Shown: positions 33,978-42,391, counted from the stretch's first letter. The stretch is 64,000 nt of DNA from Mycobacterium kyogaense (GCF_003254575.1 NZ_QJUA01000027.1:1-64000), one strand, 5' to 3'. Numbers and translations are program-made. Notes: generated by a model from the letters alone, not told the origin.

Positions 33978-34740
33978 ACTCCGGACTGACGCTGCGAGTT
34001 TCACGCCCGGCGGGGCGGCGAGCCGCCAACGACGACCACACGCTGCCGATGACCAGCCAGAGCACCGCCTGGATCAGCACGGAGTACAGCCGGAAGTCGG
34101 CGAGTGTCTCGGCAGGGAAGCCCTCCGGTATTTCGTGGAAGCTCGGCAGCAGGATGGCTGCCACGCCCATCACCGCGGCGTAGCCGAGCACTGCGATGCC
34201 GGTGAGCCGCCACAGCGGTACGCGCCGCGCGGCAGCCAGCGCCGCGGCCAGGGCGACACAGGCGACCGCCACCGACAGGACCGTCATCGTCAGCGACGCC
34301 GAGGTCCGTTCCGCGACAGTGTCGTCCAGTCCGACACCGGGCGGGTTCGCCGGATATTTCAGCGCAGGCACGAGCGCGATCGTCACGAACATCCCCCCGG
34401 CCAGCAGGAGCGCCAGCGCGGTGGGGTCCGGCGTGACACCACGTGCGGCGAGGGCGTTGGCCACCACGGTGTGGGCGACCGCGTAGAGGACTCCCATGAC
34501 GACGCCGAAACCGATCACGCCGACGGCCGCGCCGACGTTCTCCTGGACCGACCGGGTGAACAGTTCCGCAGCGTGGTCATGTCCGCCGCCGGCGGTGTGC
34601 TCGAGCGCCGCCTCAGCGTCCACCGCGGCATCGATCAGCGGCGCGATCGCCACCCGGCTGACGAGGAACGTCACCACACCGGCCACCGCACCCGGCAGCA
34701 GGTAACGCAGAACCGCGTACGACGACGCCGTCAGTGGCAC
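33964..34740 (-). CDS. cbtA: cobalt transporter subunit CbtA
   Basis: This 258-residue membrane protein matches CbtA, the main subunit of a secondary-type cobalt importer. It begins RYLLPGAVAGVVTFLVSRVAIAPLIDAAVDAE and has a His-rich loop (AALEHTAGGGHDHAAELF). The later segments include the conserved NPPGVG in LKYPANPPGVGLDDTV and PSFHEIPEGFPAETLADFRLYSV, typical of the family. Five to six helices are predicted. CbtA usually occurs with cobalamin genes or riboswitches. Here it is the last gene of a cobalt-type nitrile hydratase operon, so the metal is likely for that enzyme. It overlaps cbtB by 10 nt. Confidence 0.87.
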   Translation of the reverse strand: MPLTASSYAVLRYLLPGAVAGVVTFLVSRVAIAPLIDAAVDAEAALEHTAGGGHDHAAELFTRSVQENVGAAVGVIGFGVVMGVLYAVAHTVVANALAARGVTPDPTALALLLAGGMFVTIALVPALKYPANPPGVGLDDTVAERTSASLTMTVLSVAVACVALAAALAAARRVPLWRLTGIAVLGYAAVMGVAAILLPSFHEIPEGFPAETLADFRLYSVLIQAVLWLVIGSVWSSLAARRPAGRETRSVSPEFSAT

Positions 34741-34949
34741 GGGAACCCCAGGAGATGGCGCGCGTCATGCAGGAATTCGTGGATGTGGGTGTCGGACCCG
34801 AAAACCGACACCGCGCCCTGGTCGTATCCCAGGAAGTAGTAGCCGATCAACGCCAGCAGCGTGATGGCGCTCAGCCGGGCGGCGGTTCCGAGCCGGCCGG
34901 CATCGACGTCGAGCCGGGGTACGGCCAGCGCCTGGTTCGCAAGGTTCAT
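34731..34949 (-). CDS. cbtB: cobalt transporter subunit CbtB
   Basis: This is a 72-residue protein with one membrane helix (ARLSAITLLALIGYYFLGYDQG) followed by the CbtB signature: HIHEFLHDARHLLGFPCH. This gives five histidines and a terminal Cys-His pair outside the membrane, fit for metal capture before CbtA. It starts 18 nt after the accessory-protein stop and overlaps cbtA by 10 nt. The nitrile hydratase genes lie directly upstream on the same strand, which is strong context for cobalt rather than another metal. Confidence 0.87.
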   Translation of the reverse strand: MNLANQALAVPRLDVDAGRLGTAARLSAITLLALIGYYFLGYDQGAVSVFGSDTHIHEFLHDARHLLGFPCH

Positions 34950-34967
34950 CGCCGATCTCTTCCTGTG

Positions 34968-35279
34968 TCAGTGGACGTGGTCATGGTCGATGGCGTGGTC
35001 GCCGTCGTCGGTGTGCACCGGGGCGGTCAGGAGTTCGTGGCGGTCGACGAGCGTCTCCAGGGTGGCCACCCAGTGGTCGTAGTACTCCCAGTGTCCGCGT
35101 TGGGATTCCGGCGTGCCCTCCCACTCCCCGATCGTCGCGATCAGGGTCTCCTGGAACTCGCTCCACGGGTAGTGCCGGAACTCCGACAGTGCGAGCGCCA
35201 GACCGAACGCGCGGCGCTGCCATTCGTGGTCGAACTGCGGGGCCGCCTGGTCGGTGGTGCAGGTGTCGTGCAGCTTCAC
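34968..35279 (-). CDS. nitrile hydratase accessory protein with His-rich tail
   Basis: This 103-residue protein is of the nitrile hydratase accessory/activator family, related to the N-terminal domain of the beta subunit: DHEWQRRAFGLALALSEFRHYPWSEFQETLI, then YYDHWVATLETLV. Such proteins carry or insert the metal and aid the alpha-subunit cysteine oxidation. The last 15 residues form an Asp/His tail (THTDDGDHAIDHDHVH without the first residue varies) with at least five histidines, a likely Co(II) site. A cysteine sits near the start (HDTCTT). Its ATG overlaps the alpha-subunit stop (ATGA, 35276-35279), so it is made together with the enzyme. Confidence 0.83.
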   Translation of the reverse strand: MKLHDTCTTDQAAPQFDHEWQRRAFGLALALSEFRHYPWSEFQETLIATIGEWEGTPESQRGHWEYYDHWVATLETLVDRHELLTAPVHTDDGDHAIDHDHVH

Positions 35280-35896
35280 CGGACCGAGCCCGCCAGTGCG
35301 ACGCCGATCATGGACTCGGTGGTGACCAGGTCCATCAGCATTTCATCGCTGAAATCATCGGTACCCGACGGCCTTTCGGGAATCACGAACCACCGAGAAT
35401 GTCCGCTCGAATCCCAGACCTTGATCTCGGTCTCGACCGGCAGATCGACGCCCACTTCGGCCAGCACCGCACGCGGCTCGCGGGCAGCGCGGGCCCTGAA
35501 CGTCGGGTCTTTGTACCAGTACGGCGGCAGACCAAGCACCGGCCACGGGAAGCACGAGCACAGGGTGCAGATCACCAGGTTGTGGACGCCCGCTGTGTTG
35601 GCCACCGCCTGGAGATGCTCACCCTCCGCCCCGGCCATGCCGTCGGGCAGGTCGAGCTCAGCGATCGCAGCGGGGGTGTCGGTCACGACCTTCTCGGCGA
35701 ACACCGGGTCGGTCCAGGCTTTCACGACGATCTTCTTGCCGTTGAGTGGCGTCATCTCGGTCTCGAAATAGGCGAGTACCTTGTCGACCGTCTGCGGGGT
35801 GATGACGCCCTTCTCGATCAGCAGCGCTTCCAGTGCCGCAGCCTTCTTGGCGCTGGCCTCTTCCCGGTCGGGCGGGTAGGCGAATTGGTCGGTCAT
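35276..35896 (-). CDS. nthA: nitrile hydratase alpha subunit, cobalt type
   Basis: This 206-residue alpha subunit has the metal-claw motif CTLCSC at Cys110, Cys113, Ser114 and Cys115. Thr at position 111 is characteristic of the cobalt enzymes; iron enzymes have Ser there. Two of the cysteines become sulfinic/sulfenic acid in the mature enzyme. The segments KAWTDPVFAEKVVTD, PWPVLGLPPYWYKDP and the late SRWFVIPERPSGTD are typical. The enzyme hydrates nitriles to amides in the cytosol. The thiocyanate hydrolase gamma subunit shares this fold and motif, so the substrate needs testing. It is coupled to the beta-subunit gene by a 4-nt overlap. Confidence 0.9.
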   Translation of the reverse strand: MTDQFAYPPDREEASAKKAAALEALLIEKGVITPQTVDKVLAYFETEMTPLNGKKIVVKAWTDPVFAEKVVTDTPAAIAELDLPDGMAGAEGEHLQAVANTAGVHNLVICTLCSCFPWPVLGLPPYWYKDPTFRARAAREPRAVLAEVGVDLPVETEIKVWDSSGHSRWFVIPERPSGTDDFSDEMLMDLVTTESMIGVALAGSVR

Positions 35897-36627
35897 GACT
35901 CCTCCATCGGTTCCAGATAGGCCTCGAACAACTCGGCGTACAACGACAGCGGGCCCGATTCGGCTCGGGCGCCCCAGATCTCGGCGGGGTCGAAGGCGAC
36001 GATGTAGATGGGCATCGGATCACCGATGCCGTCGCCGGTCTCGCAGAAGTAGGCGTAGTCGCCTTCGAAGATCCGTTCCACGGTTCCGATCCGGCCGCGT
36101 AGGTATCCCGGGAGACGGCTGTGCGCATCGGTACGCGGGTTGGCGATCCGCACCGCGTCGCCCACGGCGAATGTCGGGTGCGCGGTGTCACGCCGCGGTG
36201 TGTCACCGGATCGCAGGTAGGCGATCACCTGTTCGTCGATCTCCGGGATATCGGTGGCCGGTGTGGCCGACGAGTCCTCGGCGATGCGTGCCGCGAGCTC
36301 CTCTTCGGTCACGTATCCCTTGTCGACGAAGAACGCGGTAATGCCACCGAGCCATTTCTCGTAGTAGCGGAACTTGAAGTAGTCGAAGGGATTCATCCCC
36401 TCTGCCCCGGTCCGCAGGTCGGCCCAGGTCCATTCGTCGGCGAAGGTGGTGGGCACCGAATCGATCGGATACCCCGGCGCAGCGGAGCCCAGGTGGTTCG
36501 ACAGTCCCATCATCGCGACGTGGATGCCGAAGATGCGCTTCTCCCACTCCTCGACGAACACCCGCTTCTCCAGTGCCAGTGGCGACGGCAGACCCTCCAG
36601 TCCACCGAGATAGTGCTGCAGTTTCAT
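35893..36627 (-). CDS. nthB: nitrile hydratase beta subunit
   Basis: This 244-residue beta subunit has an N-terminal helical domain that starts QHYLGGLEGLPSPLALEKRVFVEEWEKRIFG and includes NPFDYFKFRYYEKWLGGI. It ends in the SH3-like domain: FAVGDAVRIANPRT, RLPGYLRGRIGTVERI and IYIVAFDPAEIWGA. The two arginines expected to contact the alpha-subunit claw appear to be present. The N-terminal third differs noticeably from classical Rhodococcus enzymes (which begin MDGIHDxGG), so it represents a diverged clade. The start overlaps the DUF1097 stop (TGATG at 36625-36629). With alpha it forms the active heterodimer. Confidence 0.88.
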   Translation of the reverse strand: MKLQHYLGGLEGLPSPLALEKRVFVEEWEKRIFGIHVAMMGLSNHLGSAAPGYPIDSVPTTFADEWTWADLRTGAEGMNPFDYFKFRYYEKWLGGITAFFVDKGYVTEEELAARIAEDSSATPATDIPEIDEQVIAYLRSGDTPRRDTAHPTFAVGDAVRIANPRTDAHSRLPGYLRGRIGTVERIFEGDYAYFCETGDGIGDPMPIYIVAFDPAEIWGARAESGPLSLYAELFEAYLEPMEES

Positions 36628-37160
36628 CAGGCCGGGTTTCCTTCCGTGGCAGGGGTTCCATCAGGTGCGGTGGCCGACTTCGCGGTCATCGCGGTCGCCA
36701 GGTATTCCGACAGAAGACCGAACGACGCCCCGAGCACGCAGGCGACCGCCGCGACGAGGCCGGGATGAGAGATCGAGGTGACGGTGACGTCGTTCCCGGT
36801 GCCCGCGACGGTCGACACCGTGGAGGCGAATCCGACCACGACGGCCGGCGTGGTGGACAGCAACCCCACCCACGACGCCTGCACCATCAGCGCGCTACCC
36901 ACGCCGACGGCCACCGCGACCGCAAGCAGGCTGCCGCCGAGCAGGTACGCGGCGAACAAGCTGGCCGAGGCGATGACGACGCCGGTGAGATTCGACGCGA
37001 CCGAGCGCACCCATCCGGCGGGACTTCCGCCGACGAAGAAGAAAGAGGCCCATGCCAGGAACACCACCCAGATGGGCACGGTGATGATCTCGGCGGTCAG
37101 CGCGACCGCGACTCCGCCGAGGAGACCGATGCTCAGCGTCAAGGCCGTTCGTGAATCCAT
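36627..37160 (-). CDS. DUF1097 membrane protein, first gene of the nitrile hydratase operon
   Basis: This 177-residue protein has five hydrophobic segments and the DUF1097 composition (ALTLSIGLLGGVAVALTAEI, then IWVVFLAWASFFFVGGS and ASNLTGVVIASASLFAAYLLGG). The family is uncharacterised but looks like a small channel or permease with a UPF0324/urea-transporter-like Gly/Ala-rich pattern. GAAGGTGAG lies 3 nt upstream of the ATG at 37160; the in-frame start at 37226 lacks a site. It is coupled to nthB by TGATG. Because it leads the operon, it is a candidate uptake protein for the nitrile or exporter for the amide product. This role is inferred from context only. Confidence 0.78.
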   Translation of the reverse strand: MDSRTALTLSIGLLGGVAVALTAEIITVPIWVVFLAWASFFFVGGSPAGWVRSVASNLTGVVIASASLFAAYLLGGSLLAVAVAVGVGSALMVQASWVGLLSTTPAVVVGFASTVSTVAGTGNDVTVTSISHPGLVAAVACVLGASFGLLSEYLATAMTAKSATAPDGTPATEGNPA

Positions 37161-37324
37161 GAGCTCACCTTCGCCACAGGGTGACCGCGCGCCGGGTGGC
37201 GTGCGTACCGTCAACAAGAGCCTCACGGCAACAGGTTTCGCGTGCGTAAATCGCGTGTGTCACCAGCCGTCCGGAGCGGACACGATCCCTGCAGTTCCGG
37301 ACGTCGACACCACCGCCGATACCG

Positions 37325-37345
37325 CGCATCGACCGCGTCGATGCG
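37325..37345. promoter_or_regulatory. palindrome in the nitrile hydratase/GlxA-regulator intergenic region
   Basis: CGCATCGAC-cgc-GTCGATGCG is a perfect 9+9 inverted repeat in the 273-nt divergent region between the nitrile hydratase operon (start 37160) and the GlxA-family regulator gene (start 37434). It is a candidate operator. I see no other gene or clear -35/-10 pair in the rest of this gap. Confidence 0.5.
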
Positions 37346-37433
37346 GGCGTCGCCGCAGGCCGCGACCATCGGCAACGCCGCTGTAACAGCTCCGCGTTAG
37401 CGTGATTCGCCCACGCCGTCGGGAGCGAATGCG

Positions 37434-38576
37434 ATGGGATGTGCGACCACAATCAGCACACAGGGGGCGACGAAGGGGCACACACCGGTGGCCGAGGACA
37501 GCAGGGCAGCACGGTCGGCGCGAGTGACCCAGGCCCGCACCATGCACGCCCGACGGTCGAAGGCACCCAAGACCATCGTGTTCGCCCTCTACGACAAGGT
37601 GACGTTGCAGGACGTCGCGGCACCGTTGGAGATCTTCGCGCGCGCCAACGACTTCGGGGCCGACTACGAGGTCATCCTCGCCTCCCCGACGGGCGCTGCG
37701 GTGGAGACCACATCGTTTGTCGCGCTCAAGGTGCACCGAGCGCTGAGCGAGGTACCCGCGCGGTTCGACACGTTGATCGTGCCGGGCGGGGTGCCGCCGA
37801 ACTTCACTTTCACTCCGGGTGAACACGACATCCCTGAGGAACGGACGCCTGACGACGTACCGGCCGCGCTGGACATGGTGGACGCCCTGGCACCGCGGGC
37901 GCGTCGCGTCGCGTCGGTGTGCACCGGCGCTTTCGCGCTGGCCGCGCTCGGGTTGCTCGACGGGCGGCGGGCGACCACCCACTGGGCGCACTGCCGGCAC
38001 CTCGCGAGGGTCTACCCGGACATCGAGGTGGTTCCCGATTCATTGTTCGTCCAGGACGGGCGATTCATCACCGGGGCCGGCATCAGCGCCGGTATCGATC
38101 TCGCGCTGGCTTTGGTGGAAAGCGACTACGGCCCGGACGTGGCGCGGCGGGTGGCGCGATGGATGGTGGTCTTCCTGCAGCGTCCTGGCGGTCAAGCCCA
38201 GTTCAGTGTGTGGACCGAGTCCGCGCCTTCGGTGTCCAGCGGGCTGCGCGCCATCCTCGACGCGATCATCACCGATCCGGCCGCCGACCATTCGATCGCG
38301 GCGCTGGCCGATCGCGCCGCGGTGAGCGAGCGACATCTGGTGCGGATGTTCCGGATTCACGTCGGTATGACGCCGGCGCGATTCGTCGAACAGGCCCGGC
38401 TGGAGGCAGCCAAAGTACTCTTGGCGACCGGCGATCACGGCCAGGAGGCGGTGGCGCGCCGCGCTGGGTTCGGATCCGCCGACACCATGCGGCGGACCTT
38501 TCGTCGCGCCCTCGGAGTCACACCGAGCATGTACCGCAGCCGATTTCGCACCACCGGTATCCAGCAGCCGCTGTAG
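37434..38576 (+). CDS. GlxA-family transcriptional regulator (DJ-1/PfpI-like domain plus AraC helix-turn-helix)
   Basis: This protein of up to 380 residues has an N-terminal DJ-1/PfpI-like domain (about 45-235: KTIVFALYDKVTLQDVAAPLEIF, RFDTLIVPGG, and the nucleophile elbow SVCTGAFALAALGLLDGRRATTHW). A C-terminal AraC DNA-binding domain follows (about 265-370: SIAALADRAAVSERHLVRMF, then GFGSADTMRRTFRRALG). Such regulators sense small nitrogen compounds and usually activate nearby catabolic genes. It is divergent from the nitrile hydratase-cobalt operon and is its likely regulator. The start at 37434 has GGGAG 8 nt upstream; a start at 37542 (MHARRSKAPK) would be closer to the domain. Confidence 0.85.
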   Translation: MGCATTISTQGATKGHTPVAEDSRAARSARVTQARTMHARRSKAPKTIVFALYDKVTLQDVAAPLEIFARANDFGADYEVILASPTGAAVETTSFVALKVHRALSEVPARFDTLIVPGGVPPNFTFTPGEHDIPEERTPDDVPAALDMVDALAPRARRVASVCTGAFALAALGLLDGRRATTHWAHCRHLARVYPDIEVVPDSLFVQDGRFITGAGISAGIDLALALVESDYGPDVARRVARWMVVFLQRPGGQAQFSVWTESAPSVSSGLRAILDAIITDPAADHSIAALADRAAVSERHLVRMFRIHVGMTPARFVEQARLEAAKVLLATGDHGQEAVARRAGFGSADTMRRTFRRALGVTPSMYRSRFRTTGIQQPL

Positions 38577-39081
38577 CACGGCACGCTAGACCCGGCGCCG
38601 CTCCCGCTCGTTGGCCAGTTCGGCGGTGACGACGTCGAGTGCCATCGTCTGGCTGTAGCCGCGGCGCGCAAGCATCCCGACGAGTCGACGTGCCACCTTG
38701 TTCTCGGCGTCACGGTCCCCCGGGTCACCGAGCTTCTCCCGTCGCAATCGGTCGCGGACCAACTGCTCGGCGCGCGTCCGCTCGGCACCCGCGTCGATTC
38801 CGGACAGCGCGGCGCTGATCACCTCGGCATCGACACCCTTGGTCCGTAGCTCGGCGGCCAAGGCGCGCTTGCCTTTTCCCGCATGCATCCGCCGGGACCG
38901 TACCCACTGTTCGGCGAAGTCCTCGTCATCGATCAGGCCGACCTGCGTGAGCCGGTCGAGCACGTGGGCGGTGACGTCCTCGGGATATCCGCGCTTGGCC
39001 AGCTGCGTCTCCAACTCGGCGCGGGTGCGGGCGCGTGCGGTGAGCAGGCGCAGGCACACCGCCCGCGCCTGCTCGGCACGA

Positions 39082-40125
<1,044 letters not shown>

Positions 40126-40178
40126 GATGTACCTCTCCGGGTAGTCGTTGTCGACCGGTTCTCGATCGGTTGGCCGTG

Positions 40179-40201
40179 ACGCTAGGCCAGGGCACCGACA
40201 A
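40179..40201 (-). promoter_or_regulatory. PafBC/RecA-NDp-type promoter of recA
   Basis: On the minus strand TTGTCGGTG (40201-40193), 8 nt, TAGCGT (40184-40179) matches the LexA-independent damage promoter consensus exactly. It would start transcription near 40172, about 47 nt before the recA ATG. Confidence 0.8.
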
Positions 40202-40230
40202 GTCGCGTGGGCGAACTCCACCCACAGTAG

Positions 40231-40246
40231 ACGAACACGTGTTCGA
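40231..40246. promoter_or_regulatory. LexA (SOS) box upstream of recA
   Basis: ACGAAC-ACGT-GTTCGA has a perfect 14-bp palindromic core and one mismatch to the SOS consensus. It lies upstream of the PafBC-type promoter, so it should control a second, distal recA promoter. It is also about 72 nt before the divergent hydrolase gene. Confidence 0.8.
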
Positions 40247-40314
40247 TTCAAGCGGACACGCCGCCGGGCTAGCGTTTTCCGATTCAGCGGACACGGCGGC
40301 GGGCTAGCGTTTCC
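40245..40314. repeat. tandem direct repeat containing a duplicated -10 hexamer
   Basis: Two adjacent copies of GATTCA(A)GCGGACACG-CCGGGCTAGCGTTT-CC-type sequence occupy 40245-40280 (36 nt) and 40281-40314 (34 nt). They differ by a one-base A, a T and a few C/G changes. Each copy contains TAGCGT. The first copy begins inside the LexA box. The repeat ends 3 nt before the hydrolase ATG. Confidence 0.75.
40305..40310 (+). promoter_or_regulatory. -10 element of the hydrolase gene at 40318 (leaderless)
   Basis: TAGCGT lies 7 nt before the ATG at 40318 with no Shine-Dalgarno, which predicts a leaderless transcript. The same hexamer occurs once more, 34 nt upstream, in the first repeat copy (40270-40275). 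Confidence 0.5.
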
Positions 40315-40317
40315 GCC

Positions 40318-41214
40318 ATGACCACGCCTGAGGACGTTCGCATCCCGGCCGGTGCCGACCAACTCGCCGCGTACCTGTACCGGCCGGCCGGCTCCGGCCC
40401 GACCGCTCAAGCCCCATGCATCGTGATGGCCCACGGCTTCACCGCCACCCGCGACGACGGACTTCCCGAGTACGCCGAAGCCTTCTGCCAGGCCGGATAC
40501 GTCGTGGTGGTGTTCGACTACCGCGGGTTCGGCGCATCCACCGGCACGCCCCGGCAGCTGCTCGACATCGGGATGCAGCAGACGGACTACCACACCGTCG
40601 TGGCGTGGGCCCGTCGGTTGGACGGCGTGGACCCCGACCGAATCGCGCTGTGGGGCTCGTCATTCAGCGGCGGGCACGTCCTGGCCGTCGCCGCTGCCGA
40701 CGCACGCATCGCTGCGGTGGTCTCCCAGGCGCCGTTCACCGACGGGCTCGCGACACTGCGGGTCCAACCACCGGCGTTCGTCCCGAAGGCATTGGTCGCG
40801 GGGGTCAGGGATCAGCTCGGCGCCTGGCGCGGCCGCCCACCCCACCTGCTACCCGCTGTCGGCACACCGGGCGCCTTCGCCGCGATGACATCCCCGGATG
40901 CGCAGCCGGGCTTTGAGGCGATCGTCGGAGCGGAGTCGTTGTGGCGCAACGAGTTCAGCGCCCGAGTCGGACTAAGGCTGGGTCTCTACAGGCCAGGGAC
41001 CAAGACCGCGCAGCTGGCCATGCCGTTGCTGATCTGCGTCTGCGACGACGACAAGGTCACCCCACCCGGCCCGACGGTCCGCGCCGCCCAGCGCGCCCCG
41101 CGGGGAGAGCTACTGCACTATCCCTACGGCCATTTCGACATCTACCACGACCCGCGAGTCAAAGCCGACCAGGTCGCGTTCCTGCAGCGCGCCGTCCCCG
41201 CCCGGCACGAATAA
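40318..41214 (+). CDS. alpha/beta hydrolase (X-Pro dipeptidyl-peptidase/DLH-like)
   Basis: This 298-residue hydrolase has a large alpha/beta fold: VMAHGFTATRDDGLPEYAEAF, VVFDYRGFGASTGTPRQLLD, the nucleophile elbow GSSFS with Ser115, an acid in CVCDDDKVTPP and the late His in LHYPYGHFDIYHDP. The pattern resembles acetyl-xylan-esterase/X-Pro-peptidase-like hydrolases of mycobacteria. The substrate is unknown. It is divergent from recA and shares its damage-control region; a leaderless promoter is placed in a tandem repeat. Whether it is damage inducible is open. The diguanylate cyclase gene follows 27 nt downstream. Confidence 0.85.
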   Translation: MTTPEDVRIPAGADQLAAYLYRPAGSGPTAQAPCIVMAHGFTATRDDGLPEYAEAFCQAGYVVVVFDYRGFGASTGTPRQLLDIGMQQTDYHTVVAWARRLDGVDPDRIALWGSSFSGGHVLAVAAADARIAAVVSQAPFTDGLATLRVQPPAFVPKALVAGVRDQLGAWRGRPPHLLPAVGTPGAFAAMTSPDAQPGFEAIVGAESLWRNEFSARVGLRLGLYRPGTKTAQLAMPLLICVCDDDKVTPPGPTVRAAQRAPRGELLHYPYGHFDIYHDPRVKADQVAFLQRAVPARHE

Positions 41215-41241
41215 GCACCGCCGCTCGAGACTTTCGCGACG

Positions 41242-42375
41242 ATGACCTCCTACATTTCAGCCGGCACCGGCTTTCTGACGTCTCTGAAGCGCTGGTGGGA
41301 TGACACCGGCGATTACGCATGGTTTCTCGACTTCCTCCGCCCCCGTGGGCTCTTGCCCGGCCTGCGGGCGACGATCTGCGCGAGTGGCGTCGTCGTCGGA
41401 ATCGCGGCGATGTGTCTACAGTTCGTCCCCCTGCATCAACCTGAAGCCGTCAGCCGCGCCATCGCAACGGCGCTCGCTGTGGCCGGACTGACCTGGGCTG
41501 TGTACTGGGCGCTGGCGCCCTGGCCCACGGAACGAATGTCCGCGGCTCTGTTCATCCTCGTGGATCTGGGGATCATCGTCGCGACGGTGCTGCACGCCGA
41601 CCCGCTCCAGGCGATGGGGACGACCACGCTGTTCACACTTCCCGGCGCCTACATCGTGTTCTTCCACGGCCCGCGGATGCACTGCGTACACCTGGTCCTC
41701 GCTGTTCTCACACTGTTCGGAGTCGGCCTGTGGTTGGGCTCGGCGGCGAGGCCGGACGCGATCGCGTTGGCGGTGTCGAAAGTCGCGATCGGACTGGTCA
41801 TCATTGCCGGCATCCTGCCGGTGCTGCAGTTCGCGTTCTGGCTCATCCGGCACAGTTCCGTGGAGTCGCTCATCGATCCGCTGACCGCGTTGTCCAACCG
41901 TCGCGGTCTGGACAACCATCTGGAACGGATCGCTGTGTCATCGCACGGCGGTGAGCTGTGTGTCATCGCCATCGACCTCGACGGGTTCAAGGGCATCAAC
42001 GACCGGTTCGGACATCAGGCGGGAGACGAGGTGCTCGTTCGAACCTCGCGACGTATCAGCGAGACGGTTCGGCAGTCGGCCTTGGTCGCACGCACGGGAG
42101 GTGAGGAGTTCGTCGTCGTGGAACGCTCCCCCGCAGCGGCCGCCGGGGTGATCGGCGAGCGGATTCGGGATGCCATCCGCGCAGCAGCACACCCACCGGT
42201 CACCGCGAGCATCGGAGTGGCGGCGACCGCCGGGCGCGACGGGATCAGCTTCCAGAATGCCCTTCATGCCGCCGATGCTGCGATGTACCAGGCCAAGCGC
42301 GAGGGCGGCGACCGTGTGGTGATCGCGGCTCACACACCCGCCGAGTACGAACCCCCCAGACCACCGCCGGACTGA
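41242..42375 (+). CDS. membrane diguanylate cyclase (GGDEF domain)
   Basis: This 377-residue protein has about six membrane helices (residues about 40-220) and a cytosolic GGDEF domain from about 222. The active-site loop is GGEEF at residues 286-290, with the metal/substrate segment IDLDGFKGINDRFGHQAGDEVL before it. All signature residues are kept, so c-di-GMP synthesis is expected. The RxxD inhibitory site usually found five residues before the loop is absent (SALVART), so product inhibition may be missing. No EAL or sensor PAS domain is present; the membrane part may sense the stimulus. It lies between a hydrolase gene and convergent DUF3046. Confidence 0.88.
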   Translation: MTSYISAGTGFLTSLKRWWDDTGDYAWFLDFLRPRGLLPGLRATICASGVVVGIAAMCLQFVPLHQPEAVSRAIATALAVAGLTWAVYWALAPWPTERMSAALFILVDLGIIVATVLHADPLQAMGTTTLFTLPGAYIVFFHGPRMHCVHLVLAVLTLFGVGLWLGSAARPDAIALAVSKVAIGLVIIAGILPVLQFAFWLIRHSSVESLIDPLTALSNRRGLDNHLERIAVSSHGGELCVIAIDLDGFKGINDRFGHQAGDEVLVRTSRRISETVRQSALVARTGGEEFVVVERSPAAAAGVIGERIRDAIRAAAHPPVTASIGVAATAGRDGISFQNALHAADAAMYQAKREGGDRVVIAAHTPAEYEPPRPPPD

Positions 42376-42391
42376 TCAGCGCGGAGCCCGC

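Noticed and set aside
33964..37433. Cobalamin riboswitch for the cobalt transporter genes
   Set aside because: cbtB starts 18 nt after the upstream gene, which leaves no room; nothing like the conserved B12-box was seen upstream of the operon.
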